64,000 nt of DNA from Rhodospirillaceae bacterium (GTDB lineage Bacteria; Pseudomonadota; Alphaproteobacteria; DSM-16000; Inquilinaceae), in the NCBI GenBank assembly GCA_020638595.1, contig JACKIG010000006.1, positions 124,001 to 188,000 on the forward strand. Direction: 5' to 3'. Of this stretch, positions 1 through 8,176 are shown piece by piece; within the stretch, counting starts at the first letter, position 1, and each line of letters begins with the position of its first letter. A program made the translations under genes and the position numbers. The notes beneath the pieces were generated by a model. It saw only the letters and a list, made by a program, of their open reading frames with translations. It searched no databases and was not told the DNA's origin.

Positions 1-1017
1 GCGTCAGCACAAAGCTGGATCAAGGACGGTTCGCCAGAACTACTAAGTTTTTCGCTTAGCCTCAGGGATTTTGGCGATGATGTTCTGGTGAAGGATGTCT
101 CGGAGAAGTTGAAAGCGATCGTGACAGCGTTCTCAAAGTATTTTCCAGTTGCTTCACTTGACGGGTTCACGTTCGCATTTGACCTGAATGAGACGCTAAA
201 CGGCATTGAACGAGGGTTTGAGGAGAAGAAAAAAATAGCAATTTCCATTGATAAATATCGCACGAGCCTTGGAGTACCACTGAGAATCAAGGTTGAGGAT
301 CAAATCAGGACGCATATTGTTCTCCATGCGAGCGTAGCAGTGGCGTTGGTCTCAGAGATAGACGACGAAATGGTGTTCGCTCAGAGCGTCGTAGTTCATA
401 TGCTTGCGGACAGCGCATTATCTGAACTAATGGTCAACAAGTTTCCGCAGAAGATGTTGATACCAATCGACGATACCTATGAGGCTTTTCTCTATGGATA
501 CTGCGCTGGCGTTTTCGATGCATACTTTTGCGCCTCGCTATCGTCGTGGAGTGACGAAATAGTTGCCGAATACGAAGGGATAGCCTTGACGGTATTTGAG
601 CAAGCGTTTGCGAGGATTCTAGTGGAGAGGCAAGCATATTTTCAAGAAGGTGAATTAGATAAACTGTTCAGCCAGTCATCTCACTTGATCTCTGACATTC
701 TTTCGTCGATGGCTAGGCTGTTCGGAGCTCGCAAAGCTCGTAATCTGTCGTCGGCAGAGGACTCGCCTTTGGCAAGGCTTTTGGTTGACAGAGGCCTCAA
801 TCAATGGGCTGAACTTTTCGCAGCCGATCTGGAAGACTTTGATGCGGGACTGGAGAATTGGGCGAATCTCTCTGAGATATTTTTCGTGCATAGGCATTTT
901 GAGCGGCTGCTGGCTCATTTCGGAATTGTGCCGGATCGCACCGAGGGGCCGGGCGCGTACATACATGTCCTTTGGCGTGCCGATGCTGAAACGCTACACA
1001 ATCAGGGATCGACGTAG
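1..1017 (+). CDS. Unknown protein, 5'-truncated at window edge
   Basis: The reading frame is open from the first base of the window, so the true start lies outside it; the GTG at 88 is only an internal candidate. About 338 residues are visible, ending in TAG. I recognise no family. The protein looks soluble, with no membrane segment or signal peptide in the visible part, and is rich in mixed helical stretches with many Phe, Leu and Glu residues. Base composition and codon use are clearly AT-richer than everything after ~1.4 kb (frequent AAA, ATA, TTT and AGT codons). That suggests horizontal acquisition. No function is proposed. Confidence 0.7.
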   Translation, partial: ASAQSWIKDGSPELLSFSLSLRDFGDDVLVKDVSEKLKAIVTAFSKYFPVASLDGFTFAFDLNETLNGIERGFEEKKKIAISIDKYRTSLGVPLRIKVEDQIRTHIVLHASVAVALVSEIDDEMVFAQSVVVHMLADSALSELMVNKFPQKMLIPIDDTYEAFLYGYCAGVFDAYFCASLSSWSDEIVAEYEGIALTVFEQAFARILVERQAYFQEGELDKLFSQSSHLISDILSSMARLFGARKARNLSSAEDSPLARLLVDRGLNQWAELFAADLEDFDAGLENWANLSEIFFVHRHFERLLAHFGIVPDRTEGPGAYIHVLWRADAETLHNQGST

Positions 1018-1466
1018 TGTTCAGTGGGTAGCTGCATTCTCTCTGCGGGGCATTGCGCCCGTGGGCGTGATTTGAAACCCAAGGCGCACAGCTCTGGTCG
1101 TCATCCAATGGCGATACGCTAACCATGGAGGCGCGGGGGAGCATGGAGGCTCGCCCGACGGTGTCGGTACAGCGGCCGGACGCTGCGAGTGATGGAACGG
1201 CGATACGTTCCAATGGCGCGGAACCGGCTCGATGCCGGTGCAGCACCAAAGGCAGGGGGGATGCAACGTGGGGCGGCACGCCCGCCCTGCCAAGATGGTG
1301 CTGTTCTACAGCACACATCTTGCATAACGCAGTTATGCCCGATTCCCGCAAGGATTGGGCTGCTGGATAGCGGAACGTGGTCCCCGCCCCATCAGTCGGT
1401 CTCGCTGTCCAGGATTTCGTCGCGGATGGCCTTGAGGGTGTTGGCGGCCGGGGCGGCGGCGGGCGG
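1018..1466. other. Non-coding stretch, composition transition
   Basis: No convincing gene lies in these ~450 bases. Composition moves from the AT-richer gene on the left to the high-GC chromosome on the right. A perfect 7-bp inverted repeat GCATAAC / GTTATGC with a 3-nt spacer sits at 1322-1338. The short open frames here have no supporting ribosome binding sites or recognisable products. Confidence 0.5.
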
Positions 1467-4400
1467 CTATGCGACCGCTGCCGCCGGGGATACCCTGCGC
1501 GGGCTGCGGACGGGGCCGGCGGTCTGCACCGTCGGTGCGCTGTCCGGCGGCGTTGCCACCGCCCGGGCCACGCCGGCGTAGTCGGTCTTGCCGGTGCCGA
1601 GGACGGGGATCGTCGGCAGCCGGACGATCGACCGCGGCACCGTCAGGTCCGCCAGGCCGCCGGCGCGGGCCAGGGCGATCAGGCGGTCGCGGTCGGCGTC
1701 GGGGCAGTCGGTGGCCAGCACGATCTGTTCGCCCTTGCGGCCGTCGGGCCGGGCGACGGCGGCGTGCCGGTGATCGGGCCACGCAGCGCCGGCCAGCGCC
1801 TCGACCGCGGTCAGCGACACCATTTCGCCGGCGATCTTGGCGAAGCGCTTCACCCGGCCGGCGATGGTGACGAAGCCGTCGGCATCGATGATGACGACAT
1901 CGCCGGTGTCGTGCCAGCCGTCCTGCGGCGCCGCCGGGCATCCGTCGCCGTCGGGCAGCAGATAGCCGGCCATGACGTTGGGGCCCTTCAGGTACAGGCG
2001 TCCGCCGGCATCGATGCCCGCCACCGGTTCCAGCCGCGCCTGGATGCCCGGAACCAGCCGGCCGACGCTGCCGGGCAGCAGATGCAGCGGCGTGTTGACG
2101 GCGGCGACGGGCGCGGTTTCGGTCAGGCCATAGCCTTCCAGCAGGCGGAGCCCGAACTTGTCCAGCCACAGGGCGCGCGTTTCGTCCTTCACGCGCTCCG
2201 CCCCCGCGAAGACCAGGCGCAGCCGGTGGAAGTCATAAGGGCCGGCCGCGCGGCCATAGGCCGCCAGGAAGGTGTCGGTGCCGAACAGCACCGTCGCCGA
2301 CAGGTCATAGGCCAGTTCCACGATCGTGCGGGAATGCAGCGGCGACGGGTAGAGGATCGTGCGCACGCCATAGACCAGCGGCAGCAACAGCCCGCCGGTC
2401 AGGCCGAAGGCGTGGAACACCGGCAACGGGTTGAAGACCACGTCGTCTTCCTGGAAGGGCACGCGGGCGGCCACCTGGTGGATATTGGCCAGGATGTTGC
2501 GGTGGGTCAGCACCACCCCCTTGGGCGCCCCTTCGGAGCCGGAGGTGAACAGGATCACCGCCGCCGCGTCGGCCTGCGGCTGACGCCGCGCCAGCCAACG
2601 GCCGGGCAGCAGCCGGGCGCGCAGCAGCGCGGCGATCCGCCCCCACCGTCCGATGGCGCCCGCCAGATCCTCCAGATAGACCACGTCCGCCACGGCGCGC
2701 AGGCCGGCCACGGTCTCGTGCAGGTTCGCGGCCTCGACGAACCGGCGCGCGGTGATGACCCTGCGCAGCCCGGCAGTGCGGCAGGCGCCCTGAAGGGCTG
2801 TTGCGCCAGCGGTGAAGTTCAGCATCGCCGGCACGCGGCCCCCGGCCTGCAAAGCGAACAGGGCAACGGTGGCACCGGCCCCGGTCGGCAGCATCATGCC
2901 GACCCGTTCCCCCCGCCCGGTCCCGGCCGCCAACCGGCTGCCCAGGGCCAGTGCGGCCGTGACCAGGCGGTCATAGGTGAAGGACTGGCGCTGGGCGGCA
3001 TCGTTCAGGATGACGGTATCACCGCCATGGTCGCGCCGGGCCTGCAACAGGGCGGCGAACAGGGTCGCCGGCACGTCCTTGCCCCGGAACTGCGCCTCGC
3101 TGAGCGCATCATAGAGCTGGAGCGCCAGCCGGCGGCGGACCTCCGCCCGCGGCCCGCCCACCGGTACCGCCAGCAGCCGCGGCGGCAGGACCGTCACCGC
3201 GATCCGCGGGAACCACCGGGTGCGGCGGCGGAAGCGGATCTGCGTCCAGGGCAGCCGTTCGACACCGTCGAGATGCACGGGGATCACCGGTGCGCCGGTC
3301 TTCGCCGCCACCACGCCGGGGCCGTCGTAGATCTTCATGATCTTGCCGGTGCGCGTCAGGCGGCCTTCGGGGAAGATGACGCAGCGCCGGCCCTCGCGCA
3401 CGGCCTTGATCAGGGACTTGGTGGCCATGGGGCGGGTGGGGTCGATCTCCACCGTATCCACCAGCGCCAGGATGGGACGCGCCCACCAGCGCCGGGCGAC
3501 GAAGGCGTTGACGGCGAACAACGGATTGCCCGGCAGCACCGCACCCAGGATCAGCCCGTCCAGGTAAGAGACGTGGTTGGGCACGATGATCGCGGCCGCG
3601 GGCGCGTTCAGCAGATGCTCGCCCCCGCGCACGCGCAGCCGGAAGACCAGCCGGACCAGCGGCACCAGCACCATGCGCGCCACCTCGCGCCGGAAGCGCA
3701 CCGCCAGGGCCACGGCCACGGCCAGGTTGGCAAGGCCCGCCACCAGATAGATGTCGGCGGCGGAAAACCCGACCTGGAGCAGCCCGGCCGCCACGCCGAA
3801 TGCAGCCAGCATGCCGGCGGCGTTGGCGACGCTGCCGGCCGCCATGACGCGCGACCGGCGGGTTTCCCGCGTGCGGTCCTGCACCATCGCATAGAAGGGC
3901 ACGACGAAGACGCCGCCGGCCGCCGCGATGAAGAACAGGTCGGCCAGCACGTGCCAGCCGGCGGTCGTGTTCACGAAGGCACCGACCGTCATCAGCGGGC
4001 CGTCGCCCACCACGACCCCGCTGGCGGTGCGGTAGAGATCGACGACGAACAGGGTGATGACGACCCCGGCGATCGGCGCCATCCGGCCGGAGATCTCGTC
4101 GTTGAGCAGCCTCTGCGTCAGGATCGAGCCGACGCCGACGCCGATGGCGAAGACGGTGAGGAACAGCGTCACCACCTGCTCGCTGGCCCCCAGCACCGTC
4201 TGGGCGAAGCTGGGGAACTGGGTGACGAACGTCGCCCCGACGACCTGGAACCAGGCGATCACCAGGGTGGCGACCAGCACCGTCCGGTCGGCGGCGGCAT
4301 AGCGCAGCACCGTGCCCGTGGCGCGCAGGAGGTTGAAGTCGATCTTCAGCGTGGGCCGGCGCGGCTGCGAACGCGGAATGGCGAGGCTGGCGCCATAGCC

Positions 4401-4961
4401 GATGACGCCGACGGCGATCGCCACGCCCGCCACCCAATACGGCCCCTGGCCCATCGCGATCAGCACGCCGCCGGCAAGGGTGCCCAGCAGGATCGCCAGG
4501 TAGACCCCGGCTTCCATCAGCGCGTTGCCGGCGATCAGTTCGTCTTGCCTCAGCGCCTCGGGCATCAGCGCGGATTTCGCCGGACCGAAGATGGCCGATT
4601 GCAGGCCCATCAGGAACAGTGCGGCGAACAGGGTGGGCACATGCTCCGTCACCAGGCCGACGGCGGCCAGGCCCATGATGGCGATTTCCGCCAACTTCAG
4701 GCAGCGCAGCACGCACACCTTCTCGAACTTGTCGGCCAGCTGCCCGCCCAGGGCGGAAAACAGGAAGAACGGCAGGATGAACACCGCCCCGCCGATCGTG
4801 ACCATGATCGGCCCGTCGGTGCCGCCGGCCGCGGCAATGCCGAACAGGATCAGGATCTGGGCGGCGATCTTGAACAGGTTGTCGTTGAACGCACCCAGGA
4901 TCTGGGTGATCAGCAGCGGCATGAACCGGCGCATGGACAACAGCGTGGTGGGGTTCGGCAT
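1467..4961 (-). CDS. aas: MFS transporter / PlsC acyltransferase / acyl-ACP synthetase fusion (LplT-Aas type)
   Basis: Three modules are fused in about 1164 residues. Residues ~1-400 are a 12-TM major facilitator domain like LplT, the lysophospholipid flippase. Residues ~420-620 are a PlsC acyltransferase with NHVSYLDG (HX4D type) and FPEGRLTRTG motifs. Residues ~640-1150 are an AMP-dependent acyl-CoA/ACP synthetase with a FTSGSEGAPKG P-loop and a YGLTET motif. The family imports 2-acyl lysophospholipid and re-acylates it at the inner membrane. I chose the ATG at 4961 because AGGAGG lies 8-9 nt upstream; an in-frame GTG at 5018 has no such site and overlaps a palindromic operator. It is divergent from the trpS leader. 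Regulation by the TetR protein at 7597 is inferred from a shared operator. Confidence 0.9.
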   Translation of the reverse strand: MPNPTTLLSMRRFMPLLITQILGAFNDNLFKIAAQILILFGIAAAGGTDGPIMVTIGGAVFILPFFLFSALGGQLADKFEKVCVLRCLKLAEIAIMGLAAVGLVTEHVPTLFAALFLMGLQSAIFGPAKSALMPEALRQDELIAGNALMEAGVYLAILLGTLAGGVLIAMGQGPYWVAGVAIAVGVIGYGASLAIPRSQPRRPTLKIDFNLLRATGTVLRYAAADRTVLVATLVIAWFQVVGATFVTQFPSFAQTVLGASEQVVTLFLTVFAIGVGVGSILTQRLLNDEISGRMAPIAGVVITLFVVDLYRTASGVVVGDGPLMTVGAFVNTTAGWHVLADLFFIAAAGGVFVVPFYAMVQDRTRETRRSRVMAAGSVANAAGMLAAFGVAAGLLQVGFSAADIYLVAGLANLAVAVALAVRFRREVARMVLVPLVRLVFRLRVRGGEHLLNAPAAAIIVPNHVSYLDGLILGAVLPGNPLFAVNAFVARRWWARPILALVDTVEIDPTRPMATKSLIKAVREGRRCVIFPEGRLTRTGKIMKIYDGPGVVAAKTGAPVIPVHLDGVERLPWTQIRFRRRTRWFPRIAVTVLPPRLLAVPVGGPRAEVRRRLALQLYDALSEAQFRGKDVPATLFAALLQARRDHGGDTVILNDAAQRQSFTYDRLVTAALALGSRLAAGTGRGERVGMMLPTGAGATVALFALQAGGRVPAMLNFTAGATALQGACRTAGLRRVITARRFVEAANLHETVAGLRAVADVVYLEDLAGAIGRWGRIAALLRARLLPGRWLARRQPQADAAAVILFTSGSEGAPKGVVLTHRNILANIHQVAARVPFQEDDVVFNPLPVFHAFGLTGGLLLPLVYGVRTILYPSPLHSRTIVELAYDLSATVLFGTDTFLAAYGRAAGPYDFHRLRLVFAGAERVKDETRALWLDKFGLRLLEGYGLTETAPVAAVNTPLHLLPGSVGRLVPGIQARLEPVAGIDAGGRLYLKGPNVMAGYLLPDGDGCPAAPQDGWHDTGDVVIIDADGFVTIAGRVKRFAKIAGEMVSLTAVEALAGAAWPDHRHAAVARPDGRKGEQIVLATDCPDADRDRLIALARAGGLADLTVPRSIVRLPTIPVLGTGKTDYAGVARAVATPPDSAPTVQTAGPVRSPRRVSPAAAVA

Positions 4962-4999
4962 GACGGGTGAAGCCTCCTGGCGCTCATCTCTTTGAGTTA

Positions 5000-5017
5000 T
5001 GAGCGAATACTCACTCA
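5000..5017. promoter_or_regulatory. Palindromic operator upstream of aas fusion
   Basis: TGAGCGAATACTCACTCA is an imperfect palindrome: 7 of 9 positions pair across the centre. It sits about 40-55 bp upstream of the aas ATG. Read on the minus strand it contains GTGAGTATTCGCTC, matching GTGAGTACCCACTT in front of the TetR gene at 7597 over most positions, including the 7-base core GTGAGTA. Assignment as a TetR operator is inference. Confidence 0.55.
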
Positions 5018-5172
5018 CTTAAGTGCTGCGGTTGCCGGTGTCAAGTTCGACGGATGCCGCGCCCTCAAGCGTCCGATGATGGTGGCGACCATACCGGCCG
5101 CCCGGCCCGCCCGCTGTGACGGCCGTCATTCGAGAGAACGCCCGCGCGGGCGCCCGCGCATGGGCGAACCGG

Positions 5173-5201
5173 TTGACATCGCCGGCGGACTGCGGGATGA
5201 A
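5173..5201 (+). promoter_or_regulatory. Candidate promoter of trpS leader
   Basis: A perfect -35 hexamer TTGACA (5173-5178) is followed after 17 bases by GATGAA (5196-5201) as a weak -10. The predicted transcript would begin close to the ATG at 5209, giving an almost leaderless leader-peptide mRNA, as is known for the trpL leader of Sinorhizobium. The -10 match is poor, so confidence is moderate. Confidence 0.45.
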
Positions 5202-5262
5202 CCCGCCCATGTCGACCGGATGCATCCTTGCCCGCCGCTGGTGGTGGCCCGTCAAGACCTGA
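5197..5262 (+). CDS. Trp-rich leader peptide of trpS attenuator
   Basis: This is a 21-residue open frame, MNPPMSTGCILARRWWWPVKT, or 17 residues if initiation is at the second ATG at 5209. It has three consecutive TGG codons at 5239-5247 and a stop at 5260-5262. Three tandem Trp codons in a short frame just upstream of a terminator hairpin and a tryptophanyl-tRNA synthetase gene are the hallmark of ribosome-mediated attenuation. The peptide probably has no function beyond ribosome stalling when charged tRNA-Trp is scarce. The ATG at 5209 fits the predicted transcription start better than the one at 5197. Confidence 0.8.
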   Translation: MNPPMSTGCILARRWWWPVKT

Positions 5263-5331
5263 CGGCGGCCCCCGTTCGACGATTCCCAGTCATCGCACCC
5301 AGCCGCCGGTCCCGGCGGCTTTGTTGTTCTT
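5239..5331 (+). promoter_or_regulatory. Ribosome-mediated tryptophan attenuator of trpS
   Basis: Mutually exclusive stems can be drawn. Segment 1 CCGTC (5249-5253), just after the Trp codons, pairs with segment 2 GACGG (5261-5265). Segment 2 CGGCGGC (5263-5269) can instead pair with segment 3 GCCGCCG (5302-5308) as antiterminator. Segment 3 AGCCGCCG (5301-5308) pairs with segment 4 CGGCGGCT (5313-5320) around a 4-nt loop, followed by TTGTTGTTCTT, as terminator. A ribosome stalled on the Trp codons would cover segment 1, free segment 2 to form 2:3, and allow readthrough into trpS. Confidence 0.85.
5301..5331 (+). terminator. Attenuator terminator hairpin before trpS
   Basis: An 8-bp perfect GC stem (5301-5308 / 5313-5320) with a 4-nt loop is followed by a T-rich tract, TTGTTGTTCTT. 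This is a canonical intrinsic terminator lying about 50 bp upstream of the trpS start and forms the 3:4 structure of the attenuator. Confidence 0.85.
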
Positions 5332-5379
5332 GGGCGATGGGCACGCGGGGTCCGGTGGTGTCAACCGGAGACACCCCCC

Positions 5380-6423
5380 ATGACCAATGCCGATTCGATG
5401 CCCGCAATCCCGACCACGGACGCCGTGCGCCCGGTCGCCCTTACCGGCGACCGGGCGACGGGTCCGCTGCATCTCGGCCACTATGCCGGATCGCTGCGCA
5501 CCCGCGTGGCGTTGCAGGACACCCACCGCCAATACCTGCTGATCGCCGATATGCAGGCGCTGACCGATACCATGCACGATCCGGCCAAGGTCGGGCGGAT
5601 GGCGGACGAGATCGTGCTGGACTACCTTGCCGTCGGCATCGACCCCGACCGTACGACCATCTGCCTGCAATCGGCACTGCCGGCCCTGGCGGAACTGACG
5701 ATGCTCTACCTGAACCTGGTGTCCGTGGCCCGCCTGGAACGCAACCCGACGGTGAAGGAAGAGATCGGCCTGCGCGGCTTCGGCCGGGCCGTCCCGGCCG
5801 GGTTCCTCTGCTATCCGGTCTCGCAGGCGGCCGATATCACCGCCTTCCGCGCGACGGCCGTGCCCGTCGGCAGCGACCAGCTGCCGATGATCGAGCAGAC
5901 CAACGAGATCGTGCGCAGCCTGAACCGCCTGTGCGGCACGGCAGTGCTGCCCGAGGCCCGGGCGGTGCTGTCCGGCGCGGCGCGCCTTCCGGGCATCGAC
6001 GGCACGGGCAAGATGAGCAAGAGCCGCGGCAACGCCATCGCCCTGTCCGCCTCGCCCGACGCGATCTCGCAAGCCGTGCGCGCGATGTTCACCGACCCTG
6101 CCCATATTCGCGCGGAGGATCCGGGGCGGGTCGACGGCAATGTGGTCTTCAGCTACCTCGACGCCTTCGACCCCGACGCGGACCTCGTGGCGGACCTGAA
6201 GGACCGCTATCGCCGCGGCGGGCTCGGCGACAGCACCGTGAAGCGCCGGTTGGACGAGGTGCTTCAGGAAGCCCTTCGGCCGATCCGCGAGCGGCGCAAG
6301 GCCCTGGCCGCCGACCCGGCGATCCCCGCCGGCGTGCTCGCCCGCGGCACGCAGGACGCGCGCCAGGTGACGGGTGCCGTCGCCCGGGATGTCCGCCGGG
6401 CGCTGGGCCTGCGGCTGACATGA
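5380..6423 (+). CDS. trpS: Tryptophanyl-tRNA synthetase, Firmicute/auxiliary type
   Basis: This class I aminoacyl-tRNA synthetase of 347 residues charges tRNA-Trp in the cytosol. The HIGH-type motif is GPLHLGHY at residues 28-35 and the KMSKS loop is GKMSKSRGN around residue 211. The RLERNPTVKEEI, GFLCYPVSQAADITAF and VGSDQLPMIEQ segments are diagnostic of TrpRS. From memory, these segments resemble the clostridial/streptococcal TrpRS branch more than the usual proteobacterial housekeeping enzyme. A weak Shine-Dalgarno GGAGA precedes the ATG. The upstream Trp-codon attenuator indicates induction when charged tRNA-Trp is low. In Streptomyces an auxiliary, indolmycin-resistant TrpRS is known to be controlled the same way; a similar role here is inference. 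Confidence 0.95.
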   Translation: MTNADSMPAIPTTDAVRPVALTGDRATGPLHLGHYAGSLRTRVALQDTHRQYLLIADMQALTDTMHDPAKVGRMADEIVLDYLAVGIDPDRTTICLQSALPALAELTMLYLNLVSVARLERNPTVKEEIGLRGFGRAVPAGFLCYPVSQAADITAFRATAVPVGSDQLPMIEQTNEIVRSLNRLCGTAVLPEARAVLSGAARLPGIDGTGKMSKSRGNAIALSASPDAISQAVRAMFTDPAHIRAEDPGRVDGNVVFSYLDAFDPDADLVADLKDRYRRGGLGDSTVKRRLDEVLQEALRPIRERRKALAADPAIPAGVLARGTQDARQVTGAVARDVRRALGLRLT

Positions 6424-6523
6424 ACCGGACCGTCATGATGACGCCCCGATCGTGGAAGAGACTGCCGCCCCTGCAATACGATCTGCGGTGGCACGACCGA
6501 CCCCAGCAAGCGGAGGCTTGGCG

Positions 6524-7513
6524 ATGGCGTGGCGGGCATTCCGGCTGATTCTCGCCCTCGGCCTGGCGATCTCGGCCCCGGCACGGGCAGACTGGTGGGG
6601 CACCGATTTCCCCGTGCCGACGGGGGCCCAGGATCTGGGCGGTCGCTACGACAGCCTGCTGGTGGACGGTGCGCTGGACCCGGGCCGGGTGGAGGCGGCG
6701 TTCGCGCCGGTGCGCACGCGGCTTGCCGGCATGCGCGTCGTGATCGTGCCGTCCTATCTGGTCGACATCCTGCTGCCCGGCCGCGAAATGGGGCTGATCG
6801 ACTATTTCTCCGACCAGCAGCTGTGGCTTGAGTCCCTGGGGGCGGAGACGCTGCTGGCCCCCATCGATACGGAAGCCGCGGTCGCGGACAACGGCCGGGC
6901 ACTGGCCGCGTTCCTGCCGTCCGACGATCGGCCGACCTGCATCATCAGCCATTCCAAGGGCGGGGTGGACACGCTGGATGCGCTGATCCGCATGAACCCC
7001 GCGGCACTGGAAGGCATCGCGTGCTGGATCGCGCTGCAAGCACCGTTCGCCGGCAGCCCCATCGCCGACCTGGTGGCCGATTGGGACGACGCCCGTCCGA
7101 CCATCGACGAGGTGCTGACATCGCTCGGCGGCTCCGGCCGTTCGCTCGACGACCTGACGGTCGAAGAGCGGCGCACCCATCTGCGCCGGGCGGATGGGGC
7201 GATCCGCGACATCGCCTGCCAGGTGCCGATCCTGGCGGTGGCCACGACCATGCGCCCGCCGGAAAGCTGGATCCCGCAATCGCGGTTCGAGCCGGGCCGG
7301 CTGTGGATGGCGGCTCACGGCATTCTCAGCGACGGCGTCGTGCCGACGAATTCCTCGATCCTGCCCTACGCCCCCTATGTCGTGGTCCGCGGGCTGAACC
7401 ACACCGACACCATCGACGGCGACCGGCCGTTCGGGCCGCCGGTGCTCAATGACGTCCTGTTCCTGAAGGCGATCCTGGCCATTGCGCTGCGTGCGCCGGC
7501 CTGCCCGGTCTGA
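6524..7513 (+). CDS. Secreted alpha/beta-hydrolase-like protein
   Basis: Predicted 329 residues starting at the ATG preceded by GGAGG 8 nt upstream; that start exposes a clean Sec signal peptide (MAWRAFRLILALGLAISAPARA, cleavage after ARA). The mature protein has a GXSXGG-like nucleophile elbow, ISHSKGGVDTLDAL, around residue 145, suggesting a serine hydrolase or lipase/esterase fold. A DGVVP stretch and a LNHTD stretch near the C-terminus could supply the acid and histidine of the triad. The substrate is unknown. It lies 100 bp downstream of trpS with no obvious terminator between, so some co-transcription is possible. Confidence 0.7.
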   Translation: MAWRAFRLILALGLAISAPARADWWGTDFPVPTGAQDLGGRYDSLLVDGALDPGRVEAAFAPVRTRLAGMRVVIVPSYLVDILLPGREMGLIDYFSDQQLWLESLGAETLLAPIDTEAAVADNGRALAAFLPSDDRPTCIISHSKGGVDTLDALIRMNPAALEGIACWIALQAPFAGSPIADLVADWDDARPTIDEVLTSLGGSGRSLDDLTVEERRTHLRRADGAIRDIACQVPILAVATTMRPPESWIPQSRFEPGRLWMAAHGILSDGVVPTNSSILPYAPYVVVRGLNHTDTIDGDRPFGPPVLNDVLFLKAILAIALRAPACPV

Positions 7514-7555
7514 CGCGATTGCGGCCGGCAGTGGACGGGTGCCGGGACCTTAGTT

Positions 7556-7572
7556 AAGGTGAGTACCCACTT
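7556..7572. promoter_or_regulatory. Palindromic operator upstream of TetR gene
   Basis: AAGGTGAGTACCCACTT is a partial palindrome centred on GTAC, 24 bp before the TetR ATG. Its GTGAGTA core and following C-CT positions are shared with the operator upstream of the aas fusion (5000-5017, minus strand). Autorepression by the TetR protein is the simplest reading. Confidence 0.55.
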
Positions 7573-7596
7573 CCTGTCCACGCGACCGCGAGAGCC

Positions 7597-8166
7597 ATGC
7601 GCAAGGGTGATGCAACCAGAGAGAAGCTGCGCCGGGCGGCCCTGGCGCTGTTCGTCGAACAGGGCGTAACCGAAACGACGACGCGCGACATTGCCGCGCG
7701 CGCCGGTATCGCCGAAGGCACCATCTACCGCCATTTCGCCAGCAAGGACGAACTGGCGGCAGACCTGCTGCGCGACCAGTTGAGCCGTCTGGGCGAAGCG
7801 CTATACGCCGTCGACCGGGCAGAGGACGACCTGCCGACCAAGATCCGCGCTTTCGTGCGCTGCTATTGCGAGATGGCGGATGCCGACTGGCACGGGTTTT
7901 CCTACCAGCTGCTCTACCAGCATGTGTGGCTGCGGCGCCTGCCCGAGCCGCCGTCGCGCAACCCGGTGACGGTGGTGCGCGACGCGCTGGAGCGCGGCAT
8001 GGCCGCCGGCGCCATCCCGCGCCGCGAGATCGAGCTGGTGCTCGGCATGGCCCTGGGTGTGGTCATGCAGACGGCAATCCAGAAGCTGTACGGCAGCCTG
8101 GACGGCGCCATGACCGACTATGCCGAGGAAGTGGCGGAAGCCGTGTGGCGGGTGGTCAGCCAGTAG
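7597..8166 (+). CDS. TetR-family transcriptional regulator
   Basis: A 189-residue protein with an N-terminal TetR helix-turn-helix (residues ~10-56; key stretch TTRDIAARAGIAEGTIYRHF) and a variable ligand-binding C-terminal domain. It probably acts as a dimeric repressor relieved by a small ligand. A palindrome resembling the one in front of the lysophospholipid transporter/acyltransferase fusion lies directly upstream. I therefore infer that it controls itself and that gene, with a lipid or acyl-CoA ligand as a plausible effector. It is convergent with the CAP lipoprotein gene at 8177. Confidence 0.9.
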   Translation: MRKGDATREKLRRAALALFVEQGVTETTTRDIAARAGIAEGTIYRHFASKDELAADLLRDQLSRLGEALYAVDRAEDDLPTKIRAFVRCYCEMADADWHGFSYQLLYQHVWLRRLPEPPSRNPVTVVRDALERGMAAGAIPRREIELVLGMALGVVMQTAIQKLYGSLDGAMTDYAEEVAEAVWRVVSQ

Positions 8167-8176
8167 GCCCCACCGC

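Noticed and set aside
1322..1338. Integron attC or phage attachment site at the GCATAAC/GTTATGC palindrome
   Set aside because: Half-site consensus and spacing do not match attC, and no integrase or paired direct repeat is visible.
1377..4970. A 1197-residue open frame antisense to the aas fusion
   Set aside because: It mirrors the real gene, has a biased Gln/Arg/Gly/His composition and no domain; very high GC makes long antisense frames common here.
4962..5018. Extended N-terminus of the aas fusion from a GTG at 5018
   Set aside because: The AGGAGG site points to the ATG at 4961, and the extension would cover the palindromic operator.
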